A DNA stretch of 64,000 bases from Enterococcus cecorum DSM 20682 = ATCC 43198 (GCF_000407565.1 NZ_ASWI01000004.1:762001-826000); one strand, 5' to 3'. Shown: positions 23,675 to 32,512, counted from the stretch's first letter. Translations and numbers: made by a program. Notes: a model not told the origin generated them from the sequence alone.

Positions 23675-24892
23675 ATGAGAAGGTTTGAAAAATCACATAA
23701 ATTAGATCATGTTAGCTACGATGTTCGTGGTCCAGTCTTAGAAGAAGCTGAACGCATGCAAGAAAATGGCATTTCCATCTTAAAGCTAAATACAGGAAAT
23801 CCTGCGCCATTTGGATTTGAAGCGCCAAATGAGATTGTTCGCGACTTGATTATGAATGTCCGCCAATCAGAAGGGTATTCAGATTCAAAGGGGATTTTTT
23901 CAGCGAGAAAGGCAATCGAGCAATATTATCAATTATTAAAGTTTCCAAATTTGTCGATTAATGATATTTATACTGGTAATGGCGTCAGTGAATTAATCAC
24001 CATGTCGATGCAAGCTTTGTGTAATGATGGCGATGAAGTGCTTGTGCCGATGCCGGATTATCCTTTATGGACGGCTTCTGTATCGTTGGCTGGCGGAAAA
24101 CCTGTTCATTACATTTGTGATGAAGAAAGTGAATGGTATCCAGATATTGCGGATATTCGTTCTAAGATTACTGCCAAAACGAAAGCAATTGTTTTAATTA
24201 ATCCGAATAATCCAACAGGGGCAGTATATCCAAAAGAGATTTTAGAGCAAATTGTTGATATCGCGCGTGAATTTGAATTGATGATTTTCTCTGATGAAAT
24301 TTATGATCGTTTGGTGATGGATGATTACAAACATATCCCAATTGCGACTTTGGCACCGGATTGCTTTGTAGTGACGTTTGGTGGCTTATCGAAATCTCAT
24401 CGTGTGGCAGGTTTCCGTGTAGGTTGGATGGTGTTAACCGGGAAGAAATCAATTGCTAAAGATTATATTGAAGGTTTAAATATGTTATCTTCCATGCGTT
24501 TGTGTTCAAATGTTTTGTCCCAACAAGTCATTCAAACCGCACTTGGGGGCATTCAAAGTGTGGATGAACTACTTTTACCAGGTGGCCGCATTTATGAACA
24601 ACGCGAATTTGTCTATAAAGCCGTGAATGATATTCCCGGACTTTCGGCAGTTAAACCTAAAGCTGCTTTTTATATGTTTCCAAAAATTGATGTGAAGAAG
24701 TTCAATATTACCAATGATGAGCAATTTGTATTAGACTTTCTTCATGAGCATCATGTCTTAATGGTGCATGGCGGTGGTTTCAACTGGATGCAGCCGGATC
24801 ATTTCCGAATTGTGTATTTACCTAATTTGGATGATTTGAAATTAACAATGGATAAGATGCGCAAGTTTTTAGCTACTTATCGTCAAAAATAA
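23675..24892 (+). CDS. alaA: PLP aminotransferase, AlaA-like
   Basis: Class I/II aminotransferase that probably makes alanine from pyruvate and glutamate. LKLNTGNPAPFGFEAPNEI near the N-terminus, YTGNGVSELI, NPNNPTGAVYP (cofactor Asn), FSDEIYDRLVMDD (Asp and Tyr) and GGLSKSHRVAGFRVGW (the PLP lysine in SKSH) are all in place. At 405 residues it matches the AlaA/YfbQ group. AAGAGGAAA precedes ATG 23675. The name is by similarity of motif and length; aspartate or other amino donors remain possible. Confidence 0.8.
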   Translation: MRRFEKSHKLDHVSYDVRGPVLEEAERMQENGISILKLNTGNPAPFGFEAPNEIVRDLIMNVRQSEGYSDSKGIFSARKAIEQYYQLLKFPNLSINDIYTGNGVSELITMSMQALCNDGDEVLVPMPDYPLWTASVSLAGGKPVHYICDEESEWYPDIADIRSKITAKTKAIVLINPNNPTGAVYPKEILEQIVDIAREFELMIFSDEIYDRLVMDDYKHIPIATLAPDCFVVTFGGLSKSHRVAGFRVGWMVLTGKKSIAKDYIEGLNMLSSMRLCSNVLSQQVIQTALGGIQSVDELLLPGGRIYEQREFVYKAVNDIPGLSAVKPKAAFYMFPKIDVKKFNITNDEQFVLDFLHEHHVLMVHGGGFNWMQPDHFRIVYLPNLDDLKLTMDKMRKFLATYRQK

Positions 24893-24899
24893 ACATTCT

Positions 24900-24933
24900 T
24901 CAGCTCGGTCTTCTCCCCGGGCTGATTTATTTT
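24900..24933 (+). terminator. Terminator of the aminotransferase gene
   Basis: TCAGCTCGG (24900-24908) pairs with CCGGGCTGA (24917-24925) with one G-U, followed by a T-rich run. Confidence 0.85.
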
Positions 24934-24953
24934 GAAGTAAAAGAGGTGAACGC

Positions 24954-26131
24954 ATGGCGGATTACTTAGAGACTTATTTGACTTGGTATCCGAATAGTAA
25001 AATAGAACATTACCCCAAGATTTTCATACGACTTTATCTAGTGATGAGCGTAGTCAGTATTATCAAGCACTTGAGTTAAATCAGCAGCAACAACTGGAGT
25101 TACACCGCAAATATGAATTGCGCTCGAAATTTACTACTTTTGATTATTTAAAAGATACCCAATGGCAGTTTGATGAATACCGGGTGGACTACAATTATCC
25201 AAAGAGTGAGCCGGGATTGCGCTGTAAGTGTGGTAAAAAGTTGAAATATCAGTTTGTCTTAATTTCCAAAAATAAGCAAAAGAAAATGTATTTAGGCATG
25301 CAGCACTTTTCTGATCATCTAGGTGTATCGCAAAAGGTGGCTAATGAGATTAAAAAGGGTTTGTCACAAGTGGATTTTGGCATTGATGAGATTTTGTGGT
25401 TGCATCATCAAAAGTATCAATTTCCTAATGAACTATGGCGACGGTATTGTTTTGCGCATTATCGGAATAGTTTGATGAAGCAACCAGTCAAGCTTAACCG
25501 GCAATTACTCAAGCGATTGGCGAGTTTTAGACAAGTGGATTTACCGATTTATACGGTAGATTTTCAGCTGGTTTTGCGTGAGATTGCTTTGGTTAATAAG
25601 CAGCTACATGTGGAAGGCAACCAGTTAAAGCAAATTTATCAGCGAGAACATTTTGAAGCTTTTGCCCAAGATTTAGCGCAAGATATTTTAACATTTGACT
25701 TTAATTATGATAGTAAACGGATTTTTTCAGCGCAAGGCAAGAAATATCTAAAGAATCAATCATTCACGCGCGAACAACTGATGAGTGAATTGATAGAACG
25801 ATTGCGACAATTGGATGGCCTTGAGGATATTTCTCAAAAACGTGCCAGTTTTCAAACACAAACCTTGCATTTACCATTAGCAATGTTTGAGAAAAATTGT
25901 TTAGCATATGTATTGGAAAAATATTTGCAATATGGTTTTCGTTTGAATTTCTTTATCAGTTTACCCCGCAGCCTCAGAATGGCCATGCAAAAAACATTGA
26001 AAGCCCAAAAAGCCATTCCTACCGTGCAAAGTTATACGCAAGAGTTGCAAGTACATTTAAATCAAATTCCAAAAGGCTATCAAAAAATGGTATTGGAAAG
26101 TTTGTTACGCGATTTAGCTGCAAGGGAGTAA
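24954..26131 (+). pseudogene. Unrecognised protein gene with an early frameshift
   Basis: ATG 24954 has a good GAGGTGA site and encodes MADYLETYLTWYPNS, then the frame is lost near 25010-25020. The other frame runs on as DFHTTLSSDERSQYYQALEL and is open to 26131 without a usable start before 25118. Adding one base in the TTACCCC area would join them. The main body includes RCKCGKKLKYQFVLISKNKQ (a short Cys-x-Cys pair), LGMQHFSDHLGVSQKVANEI and long basic helices. I do not recognise the family. It lies between the aminotransferase terminator and pepC. Sequencing error is possible. Confidence 0.7.
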
Positions 26132-26226
26132 TCTTTTTTGAGGAGTTCAAAAATTTCCAAATGAATGGCTCTATCCCTTGCACTTCATGGATAACAGGTG
26201 TAGGATAAGAAACAGAGGTGTTGTAT

Positions 26227-27552
26227 ATGTCAGAAATTACATTAAATCAATTAGAAAACTTAGAAAATGCATATTTAAAAAATGATAAGTTAAATGTGCT
26301 TCAAAATGCTTTATTTAGCAATGATTTAACCAAAATTGCTTCTAATCAACAAGCAAAAGCAGCGCAACCATTTATTTTTTCAATTGACTTGAAAACACAT
26401 GGAATTACCAACCAATTTCAATCTGGTCGTTGCTGGATTTTCTCAGCGATGAATGTTTTGCGTGAAGCTTTGATTAAAGAGTTGAAGATTGAAGGCGATT
26501 TTGAACTTTCTCAAAATTACATTGCATTTTATGATAAATTAGAAAAAGCAAATTGGTTTATGGAATGTGTCAAAAAAGAATTAGCTACTGATTTAGATGC
26601 GGAAAAAATGCGTTTCTTATTAGAAGGAGCAGTCAGCGATGGGGGTCAATGGAATATGTTGGTTTCATTGGTTGAAAAATACGGGGTTTGTCCGAAAGAT
26701 GCGTATCCTGAAAGTTTCCAAGCTGGACATACTCGTAAACTAAACAGTTTGATGAATCGTCGTTTACGCAAATTCGCACTGGAAGCTAAAGCCGCCTTTG
26801 ATGCAGGAAATAAAGAAGTAATTGATAAACTTCAACAAGAAACCCTTAAAGAAGTCTATCAATTATTAGCAACAAACTTTGGTCTACCTCCAAAAGAATT
26901 TGTTTTTGAATATTATGATGAAGATCATAAAGCGCATGCCAAAGAATTAACACCACATGAACTATACAAATTAACTAACTTAAACTTAAGTGACTATGTG
27001 AATGTGATTAATGGTCCTACAGCAGACAAACCTTTCTATCAAACATTCACTGTAGAACATTTAGGGAATGTCGTCGATGGTCAACCTGTTCAATTATTAA
27101 ACTTACCATTAGACGAGTTCAAAGAAGCAACAATCAAACAAATGCAAGCAGGTGAATTGGTATGGTTTGGTTGTGATTGTTCTCAAGATGCTGATCGTGA
27201 AGGAGGTATGTGGAATGATGAATACTTCCAATACGAAAAAGCTTTTGACTTAGACTTGGCTTTAACGAAAGAAGAAATGTTAAACGTGAAGGAAAGTGCC
27301 ATGAACCATGCGATGGTCTTAACTGGGGTAAACTTAGTCGACGGCGAACCTAATCGTTGGAAAATCGAAAATTCTTGGGGCGATAAAGTAGGGCACAAGG
27401 GTTACTATGTTGCCAGTGATACTTGGTTTGATAAATATGTGTATGTTGTGGCTATCAACAAGAAATATTTATCAGAAAAAGCCCTAAAAGCTTTAGAAGG
27501 CCAACCAACATTATTAAAACCTTGGGATCCATTCGGTACTTTGGCAGACTAA
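26227..27552 (+). CDS. pepC: Aminopeptidase C (bleomycin-hydrolase type)
   Basis: Cytoplasmic cysteine aminopeptidase (C1B) that frees N-terminal residues of peptides, typical of lactic acid bacteria. The active-site Cys69 lies in QSGRCWIFSA, the His in MNHAMVLTGV, the Asn in ENSWGD. The C-terminal end PFGTLAD is the usual PepC tail that blocks the pore. It is 441 residues, normal. ATG 26227 follows AGAGGTG at 26214-26220; a GTG nine bases earlier lies inside that site. Confidence 0.96.
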   Translation: MSEITLNQLENLENAYLKNDKLNVLQNALFSNDLTKIASNQQAKAAQPFIFSIDLKTHGITNQFQSGRCWIFSAMNVLREALIKELKIEGDFELSQNYIAFYDKLEKANWFMECVKKELATDLDAEKMRFLLEGAVSDGGQWNMLVSLVEKYGVCPKDAYPESFQAGHTRKLNSLMNRRLRKFALEAKAAFDAGNKEVIDKLQQETLKEVYQLLATNFGLPPKEFVFEYYDEDHKAHAKELTPHELYKLTNLNLSDYVNVINGPTADKPFYQTFTVEHLGNVVDGQPVQLLNLPLDEFKEATIKQMQAGELVWFGCDCSQDADREGGMWNDEYFQYEKAFDLDLALTKEEMLNVKESAMNHAMVLTGVNLVDGEPNRWKIENSWGDKVGHKGYYVASDTWFDKYVYVVAINKKYLSEKALKALEGQPTLLKPWDPFGTLAD

Positions 27553-27582
27553 GATTGGTTTTAAATTAAATCTAAGCTATTC

Positions 27583-27622
27583 ACAGCAGTTCGCAATACT
27601 TGTGAGCTGCTGTATTCATTTT
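27583..27622 (+). terminator. Terminator of pepC
   Basis: ACAGCAG (27583-27589) pairs with CTGCTGT (27607-27613), with further partial pairing inside, followed by a T-rich run. Confidence 0.7.
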
Positions 27623-27634
27623 AAGTGAATTTTA

Positions 27635-27663
27635 TTGACTTTTTATTTTAAGCACGATAAAAT
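27635..27663 (+). promoter_or_regulatory. tRNA-Leu promoter
   Basis: TTGACT (27635-27640), a 17-bp spacer and TAAAAT (27658-27663), ending 14 bp before the tRNA. Confidence 0.75.
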
Positions 27664-27677
27664 AAAAAACAGATGAA

Positions 27678-27760
27678 GCAGATGTGGTGGAATTGGCAGA
27701 CACGCACGCTTGAGGGGCGTGTGAGCACAGCTCGTGTGGGTTCGAGTCCCATCGTCTGCA
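27678..27760 (+). tRNA. tRNA-Leu (anticodon GAG)
   Basis: The acceptor arm GCAGATG pairs with CGTCTGC, with discriminator A at 27760. The anticodon stem CACGC/GCGTG encloses TTGAGGG, giving anticodon GAG at 27712-27714, which reads CUU/CUC leucine codons. A long variable arm (class II) and the T arm GTGGGTTCGAGTCCCAT are present. The CCA end is not encoded. The gene is alone, with its own promoter and terminator. Confidence 0.95.
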
Positions 27761-27769
27761 TAAAAATAA

Positions 27770-27811
27770 AACACAAGGTTTGAAAGTTGTTTTTCATACC
27801 TTGTGTTTTTT
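27770..27811. terminator. Terminator between tRNA-Leu and proC, probably bidirectional
   Basis: ACACAAGGT (27771-27779) and ACCTTGTGT (27798-27806) are complementary, with T residues on the right and A residues on the left. The hairpin therefore can end both the tRNA transcript and the convergent proC transcript. Confidence 0.85.
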
Positions 27812-27823
27812 CTATTGCTTGTA

Positions 27824-28639
27824 TTATTTTTTATTTTGCATTTCTTGGTCTTTTTGAATCGTAGCATCAATGCCCTTGATGATGCTAGTCATAAAGTTGT
27901 TTTCTTCCATCGCCAATAAACCAGCAACGGTAGTCCCACCAGGCGAGCAAACTTTATCTATTAATCCCCATGGGTTTTCTTCAGATTCTAAAATCATTTT
28001 GGCGCTACCTAAAACCGCTTGGGCAGCAATCTCAGTGCTTAATTGTTTGGGTAAGCCGTGTTTGACAGCTGCTCTGGCCAAAGTATCGATGAAAAGATAA
28101 GCATAAGCAGGGGAGCTGCCGGCAATAGCGGTAAAGTTTGAAAAGTCTTTTTCCGCCACGAACCATGCTTTCCCAACGGCATTAAACATATCTAAAACAA
28201 CGTCTAATTGTTCTTTAGTGGCATGTGTATTTCCACAAATGGCAGCAGCACCTAATCCGACCATCGCATTGACATTTGGCATAATGCGAATAACGGGCAG
28301 TTGTTGATTTTCTCCTAAGGCGTGTTCTAATTGCGCAAGTGTAGTTCCTGCGGCGATGGATAAAACGACGCTATGATTTGCAACCAATTGTTTTTGATGT
28401 TTTTCAATCAAAGGTAATAAGACATTTGGTTTCACTGCAAATAGGACGTAATCAGCTAATTCAATTACTTCGTCTTCATTTTGCGCTAGATGTATTTGAT
28501 ATTCGTTTACCATATTGGTTAATTTTTCTAGATGATGATCATAGGCGATAATTTGATTACCTGCAATAAAGCCATGGGTAATAATTCCTTTAATGATTGC
28601 ACTGGCCATATTACCAACACCGATAAAACCAATTTTCAT
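27824..28639 (-). CDS. proC: Pyrroline-5-carboxylate reductase
   Basis: Last step of proline synthesis, reducing pyrroline-5-carboxylate with NAD(P)H. The N-terminal MKIGFIGVGNMASAIIKG is the dinucleotide-binding loop; RIMPNVNAMVG is the conserved middle; GSSPAYAYLFIDTLARAAV and VCSPGGTTVAGLLAMEEN form the dimer and substrate region. It is 271 residues, normal. TTGGAGTGAA lies just upstream of the start on the minus strand. It is divergent from nagA with about 155 bp between the starts. Confidence 0.95.
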   Translation of the reverse strand: MKIGFIGVGNMASAIIKGIITHGFIAGNQIIAYDHHLEKLTNMVNEYQIHLAQNEDEVIELADYVLFAVKPNVLLPLIEKHQKQLVANHSVVLSIAAGTTLAQLEHALGENQQLPVIRIMPNVNAMVGLGAAAICGNTHATKEQLDVVLDMFNAVGKAWFVAEKDFSNFTAIAGSSPAYAYLFIDTLARAAVKHGLPKQLSTEIAAQAVLGSAKMILESEENPWGLIDKVCSPGGTTVAGLLAMEENNFMTSIIKGIDATIQKDQEMQNKK

Positions 28640-28716
28640 AACGTTTCACTCCAATTTTTTTCTTTCATACGTGTTTTTATGTTACACCAAAAATTGTAAG
28701 AAAGCTACATAAAAAG

Positions 28717-28760
28717 TGGTATATACCAGTATTGACATTTTAGCTAAAAAGGCGTATGTT
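28717..28760 (+). promoter_or_regulatory. NagR/GntR-type operator and nagA promoter
   Basis: A perfect 12-bp palindrome TGGTATATACCA (28717-28728) matches the HutC/NagR-class operator pattern TGGTnTAnACCA. It ends 3 bp before TTGACA (28732-28737), which with a 17-bp spacer and TATGTT (28755-28760) makes the nagA promoter. A repressor of the NagR (YvoA) kind responding to glucosamine-6-phosphate is the likely reader. Confidence 0.75.
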
Positions 28761-28795
28761 ATAAGTGTAATTTGATTAAAAGGGAAGTGCGACAA

Positions 28796-29941
28796 GTGAC
28801 AGAATACATTCATGCTCAAAAATTTTTCTTTACAACAGGTGTAAAAGAAGGCGGTTACTTAGAAATTAAGAATGGTAAGTTTGGTGCTTACTTAGAAGAA
28901 AAACCGGCCAAGGCGACAATTATTGATTATGCTGATAAGTGGATTGCGCCAGGTTTGGTAGATACGCATATTCACGGGTATAAGAATCATGATGTGATGG
29001 ATAATGATCCAGAAGGTATTAAAGTCATGTCTTCTGCTTTATTGGAATGTGGGGTGACTTCATTCTTGCCAACGACTTTAACTTCTAGCCGTGAACGTTT
29101 GTTAGCCGTTTCTAAGACAATTCGTGCGGTGAAAGATGAAGTCGATGGTGCAAAGATTCAAGGGATTTACTTTGAAGGACCATTTTTCACAGAAGAACAT
29201 AAAGGGGCGCAAAATCCAAGTTATTTCTCAGATCCATCGCTTGAAGTGTTCCATGAATGGCAAGAAGCAAGTGGTCATTTAATTAAGAAAATTGCTTTAG
29301 CGCCTGAACGTGAAGGTGTCGAAGAATTTGTTGAAACAATTACGAATGAAGGGGTCGTGGTTGCTTTAGGTCATAGTAATGCGACCTTAAAAGAAGCAAC
29401 AAAAGCAGTGGATGCTGGCGCTAGTGTCTTTGTTCATGCATTTAACGGAATGCGTGGATTAAATCATCGTGAACCTGGGATGGTCGGTGCGATGTTAACT
29501 GTGAAGGAAATCTTTGCGGAATTGATTGCGGATGGTCATCATGTGCATCCTAAAGCCGTGGAATTATTAGTACAAACAATCGGTTATGATAAAGTGGCTT
29601 TAATTACTGACTGTATGATGGCTGGTGGAATGCCTGATGGGGATTATATCCTTGGTGAATTCCCAGTTGTGGTGGCTAATGGAACGGCACGCATGAAAGA
29701 AGGAAATCTTGCCGGTAGTATCTTGAAATTGTATGAAGGTATGCGCAATGTGGTGAAATGGGGTGTGGCTACTCCATATCAAGCAGTGATGATGGCAAGT
29801 TATATTCCTGCGGTAAGTTGTAATATTGCTGATCAATGTGGTTCAATTCAAAAAGGACGCGCAGCTGACTTTATCGTGTTAGATAAGGAAATGAATTTAG
29901 TGGCTACTTATTTAGATGGTCAAAAACGTTTTGAAAAATAA
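28796..29941 (+). CDS. nagA: N-acetylglucosamine-6-phosphate deacetylase
   Basis: Removes acetate from GlcNAc-6-phosphate, feeding amino-sugar use and wall recycling. Metal and catalytic motifs are DTHIHGYKNHDVMD, GIYFEGPFF, ALGHSNAT, HAFNGMRGLNHREPG and LITDCMMAGG (catalytic Asp). It is 381 residues, normal. I take GTG 28796 with AGGGAAG at 28781-28787; the open frame to TTG 28772 has no ribosome site. No nagB is adjacent. The palindrome upstream suggests NagR control. Confidence 0.95.
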   Translation: MTEYIHAQKFFFTTGVKEGGYLEIKNGKFGAYLEEKPAKATIIDYADKWIAPGLVDTHIHGYKNHDVMDNDPEGIKVMSSALLECGVTSFLPTTLTSSRERLLAVSKTIRAVKDEVDGAKIQGIYFEGPFFTEEHKGAQNPSYFSDPSLEVFHEWQEASGHLIKKIALAPEREGVEEFVETITNEGVVVALGHSNATLKEATKAVDAGASVFVHAFNGMRGLNHREPGMVGAMLTVKEIFAELIADGHHVHPKAVELLVQTIGYDKVALITDCMMAGGMPDGDYILGEFPVVVANGTARMKEGNLAGSILKLYEGMRNVVKWGVATPYQAVMMASYIPAVSCNIADQCGSIQKGRAADFIVLDKEMNLVATYLDGQKRFEK

Positions 29942-29953
29942 GTTGTCTTGCTT

Positions 29954-29982
29954 AGGTGGGGAATTTTCCTCCGCCTTTTTTT
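29954..29982 (+). terminator. Terminator of nagA
   Basis: AGGTGGGG pairs with CTCCGCCT through two G-U pairs, followed by a T run to 29982. Confidence 0.75.
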
Positions 29983-29996
29983 GTTGACATTGTGAA

Positions 29997-30025
29997 TTGA
30001 AAAAATCTTAATTATCGTCTATGAT
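29997..30025 (+). promoter_or_regulatory. Promoter of the ArAE/FUSC-like gene
   Basis: TTGAAA (29997-30002), 17 bp, TATGAT (30020-30025). The start codon lies 27 bp downstream, with TCGGAGGA before it. Confidence 0.65.
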
Positions 30026-30051
30026 GAACAAAAAGAGTTCGGAGGATAGTT

Positions 30052-31008
30052 ATGAAAATTGGTTTACGAACAATTAAAACGGTGATTGCGAGTGTCTTAG
30101 CAATTCTAATAGCTACACAACTTCATTTATTATATGCAACAGCTGCAGGAATTATTGCGATATTAAGTGTCGGAAATACGAAAAAAACATCACTGAAATC
30201 CGGGTTAGGACGTGTACTTTCTTTAGGTTTAGCCATTATTTTATCTTTTATTTGTTTTACGACACTAGGGTTTCATACATGGGCATTTGGTGTCTTTTTA
30301 CTCGTATTTATTCCTTTGTCTGTACGTTTTAATCTAGCGGATGCGATTGTGGTGAATTCGGTCCTTATTACGCATTTTCTAGTAGAGAAGAGCTTTTCGT
30401 GGCAAATGATTTTAAATGAAACGCTGCTTATGACCATTGGTGTCGGTTTGGCATTATTATTGAATCTATATATGCCGGATAATGAAAAACAATTAAAAGA
30501 AGATATCAAAGCAATTGAAGAAGATTTTCGGACGATTATTTTTGCGATGGCGGCCCATTTAAATCTTGAAAAAATTGCCCCATTAGATGATGCTTGCTTG
30601 GATTTGCGGTCAAAATTACGGGCAGCACTTAATCAGGCACACATTCATCAGAAAAACCAATGGATCAGTGAAGAAGATTATTATTCGGAATATTTTTCAA
30701 TGCGTTTGGCCCAACTTAGAATTTTACGGGATATGGTCAATTTATTAATCGAAATTGATATTGATGGTTTATTTGTAGATGAGTTACGCAAAGTATTAAT
30801 TTCGACAGCTGAAAACTTTGCTGAAGAAAATGACGGCAAGTTGATTTTATGGCAAATTGAAGCCGTCTATCAAAATTATCGTCAAAAACCATTGCCACAA
30901 ACGCGCGAAGAATTTGAAAACCGTGCCTTGTTATTTCAATTTTTACAGTCATTTCGTAGTTTTGTAGAAATCAAAGCCATCTTTTACCAAAATGAACAAA
31001 AAATCTAA
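30052..31008 (+). CDS. Aromatic-acid exporter (ArAE/FUSC) family membrane protein
   Basis: Predicted efflux-like membrane protein of 318 residues. The first 145 residues hold about six hydrophobic segments, starting with TVIASVLAILIATQLHLLY, and KSGLGRVLSLGLAI typical of the ArAE_1 domain; the rest is a cytoplasmic helical domain (ArAE_1_C). The substrate is not known. It is a single gene with its own promoter. Confidence 0.8.
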   Translation: MKIGLRTIKTVIASVLAILIATQLHLLYATAAGIIAILSVGNTKKTSLKSGLGRVLSLGLAIILSFICFTTLGFHTWAFGVFLLVFIPLSVRFNLADAIVVNSVLITHFLVEKSFSWQMILNETLLMTIGVGLALLLNLYMPDNEKQLKEDIKAIEEDFRTIIFAMAAHLNLEKIAPLDDACLDLRSKLRAALNQAHIHQKNQWISEEDYYSEYFSMRLAQLRILRDMVNLLIEIDIDGLFVDELRKVLISTAENFAEENDGKLILWQIEAVYQNYRQKPLPQTREEFENRALLFQFLQSFRSFVEIKAIFYQNEQKI

Positions 31009-31034
31009 AGCTTTATTAAAGATGAGTGTAATTA

Positions 31035-31063
31035 TTCGCAATTTTATTAAAATAGATTACAAT
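31035..31063 (+). promoter_or_regulatory. Promoter of the 31085 gene
   Basis: TTCGCA (31035-31040), 17 bp, TACAAT (31058-31063), 21 bp before the ATG. Confidence 0.5.
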
Positions 31064-31084
31064 AGAAGATGAGGACGTGATAAT

Positions 31085-31588
31085 ATGAGCGATGTTTATT
31101 TAATGATATTATTAGATGTAATTAAGGAAAAATATTATTCTGAGAAAGTCTTTTATCAAACGCAACTAGGAATTGATGAAGAGGCTTGGAACGATTTCAA
31201 ACAAGGAAAGCGTTCATTAAGCGCAGAAAATACGCAAAAGTTAAAGAACTTGTTTACCGATTACGAATGGATGTTATTCCAAAAAGTGTTGCGACAAACG
31301 GTGGTTTATCCTGAAAAACGCGGAATTGCCGTCAAAGAATATCGCAAAATGAAATATTTAATTGCTAGTAAATGGATGAATCACCAATTAGCAAAAGTTG
31401 AAATCGTTGAAGAAAGCAACCAAAATCAAGAAAAACAAGCTTTACTTCTTGCGGTTCATTTAGATTATCAAGAATGGGGTTATGATGATATTTTAACCTT
31501 CAGAGTTCCTGCACGTTTACAAAAACAACTTGCAAGTGATCAAATAAAATTATTGGACTGGTTTGATGAGCAAATCGAAGAAAATTAA
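31085..31588 (+). CDS. Conserved hypothetical protein
   Basis: A 167-residue soluble protein I do not recognise. The first 60 residues (EEAWNDFKQGKRSLSAENTQKL) look like a degenerate helix-turn-helix, so a DNA-binding or regulatory role is possible. The rest is helical with a hydrophobic strand ALLLAVHLDYQEWGYDD. GAGGACGTGA precedes ATG 31085. The next gene starts 10 bp after its stop, so the two form an operon. Confidence 0.6.
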   Translation: MSDVYLMILLDVIKEKYYSEKVFYQTQLGIDEEAWNDFKQGKRSLSAENTQKLKNLFTDYEWMLFQKVLRQTVVYPEKRGIAVKEYRKMKYLIASKWMNHQLAKVEIVEESNQNQEKQALLLAVHLDYQEWGYDDILTFRVPARLQKQLASDQIKLLDWFDEQIEEN

Positions 31589-31598
31589 TGGGGGTCAG

Positions 31599-32210
31599 AT
31601 GAAGAAGAAAAAGTTAAAAAAGAGAAAACAAAATATGGTGCCTGTCATTTTGTTGGCCTGTATTATCATTTTTTTAACCTTTACGTTTGCCTTATCTCAA
31701 TTAACGACACCGACGCCAGAAACGCAAGCACAACCCGAAGATCCTGATGTGGCTAGACAGGCATTCATTGACCGTCTAGCTCCGCATGCTAAGGAATTAC
31801 AAAAACAATATGGGGTCTTGCCAAGTATTACTTTAGGGCAGGCTATCTTAGAGTCAAATTGGGGTAAAAGTGAACTTGCGAGTAAGTATCATAATTTATT
31901 TGGGATTAAAGCTTTTGGTGATCAAAACAAGGTGACTTTATCTACCAAAGAGTATGTGAATGAACAATGGGTTACGATTCAAGGAGATTTTAAAGTATAT
32001 GAATCCGATCAAGCTTCGATGGATGACCATGCGCTGCTTTTTGTGAATGGCGTTGATTGGGATAAGAATAAATACCAGCCCGTGTTACAAGCACAAGACT
32101 ATAAAACAGCTGCCTATGCCTTACAACAAGCAGGTTATGCGACTGATCCAACTTATGCGGAAAAAATTATTCAAGTCATTGAGGCTCATGATTTGCAACA
32201 ATATGATTAA
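31599..32210 (+). CDS. Membrane-anchored glucosaminidase-domain protein
   Basis: A putative peptidoglycan hydrolase (GH73-like N-acetylglucosaminidase). The basic KKKKLKKRKQ start followed by MVPVILLACIIIFLTFTFAL is an N-terminal membrane anchor; the catalytic domain lies outside, with AILESNWGKSELASKYHNLFGIKAF holding the catalytic Glu. The end (YATDPTYAEKIIQVIEAH) is typical. It is 203 residues, with no wall-binding repeats. ATG 31599 follows GGGGGTC; the earlier ATG at 31563 overlaps the previous gene and lacks a site. Confidence 0.87.
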   Translation: MKKKKLKKRKQNMVPVILLACIIIFLTFTFALSQLTTPTPETQAQPEDPDVARQAFIDRLAPHAKELQKQYGVLPSITLGQAILESNWGKSELASKYHNLFGIKAFGDQNKVTLSTKEYVNEQWVTIQGDFKVYESDQASMDDHALLFVNGVDWDKNKYQPVLQAQDYKTAAYALQQAGYATDPTYAEKIIQVIEAHDLQQYD

Positions 32211-32219
32211 TAATGCTAA

Positions 32220-32252
32220 AGTCTTCCTGAATTTATCAGGGAGGCTTTTTTT
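32220..32252 (+). terminator. Terminator of the glucosaminidase operon
   Basis: AGTCTTCCTGA and TCAGGGAGGCT form an 11-bp stem with G-U pairs, followed by seven T. Confidence 0.85.
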
Positions 32253-32255
32253 GAA

Positions 32256-32351
32256 AACACGAACATTTATGAAGCTCCTTGATTAGAATTTTATCATTTT
32301 TAAAGAAATTCATGCAAATCGATTGAATATTTCATGAAAATGGTTCATAAT
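32256..32351 (+). promoter_or_regulatory. PurR-box-like site and xpt promoter
   Basis: AAACACGAACATT (CGAAC core at 32260-32264) matches the PurR box at 11 of 13 positions. TTGAAT (32323-32328), 17 bp and CATAAT (32346-32351) are the likely promoter. The core-to--35 distance is 63 bp, two helical turns longer than the 42 bp of the other four units. Confidence 0.55.
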
Positions 32352-32377
32352 GATGTACAAGTTTTTCATAATTTAAC

Positions 32378-32442
32378 GCTTATATAAAGTTGTAATAAGG
32401 ACAACAGTTTCTACCCAATGCCGTAAATATTGGACTATAAGC
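32378..32442 (+). promoter_or_regulatory. Guanine-type purine riboswitch aptamer
   Basis: P1 pairs GCTTATA (32378-32384) with TATAAGC (32436-32442). The two hairpins and junction follow the consensus, with the conserved segments GTTTCTACC and CCGTAAA. The base that selects the purine is C (32435, in GGACTATAAGC), as in guanine/hypoxanthine-type switches; adenine switches have T there. When purine binds, P1 forms and the terminator at 32461 ends transcription before xpt. Confidence 0.9.
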
Positions 32443-32460
32443 AAATAAACGTTTGTTGAT

Positions 32461-32512
32461 AAAACAGCGCTTTTTTGCTTTTAGGTAAAAGGGTGCTGTT
32501 TTATTTTTATTT
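32461..32512 (+). terminator. Riboswitch terminator before xpt
   Basis: AAAACAGC (32461-32468) pairs with GCTGTTTT (32495-32502), with CTTTT/AAAAG pairing inside, followed by a T-rich run. It lies 18 bp after the aptamer and before the xpt ribosome site, as expected of a transcription-off expression platform. Confidence 0.8.

Noticed and set aside
26178-26206. TTGCAC-17-TAGGAT as a pepC promoter
   Set aside because: The predicted transcript start would fall on the ribosome site, leaving no leader.
27643-27870. Minus-strand frame across the tRNA
   Set aside because: It covers the tRNA-Leu gene and the terminator, so it is not coding.
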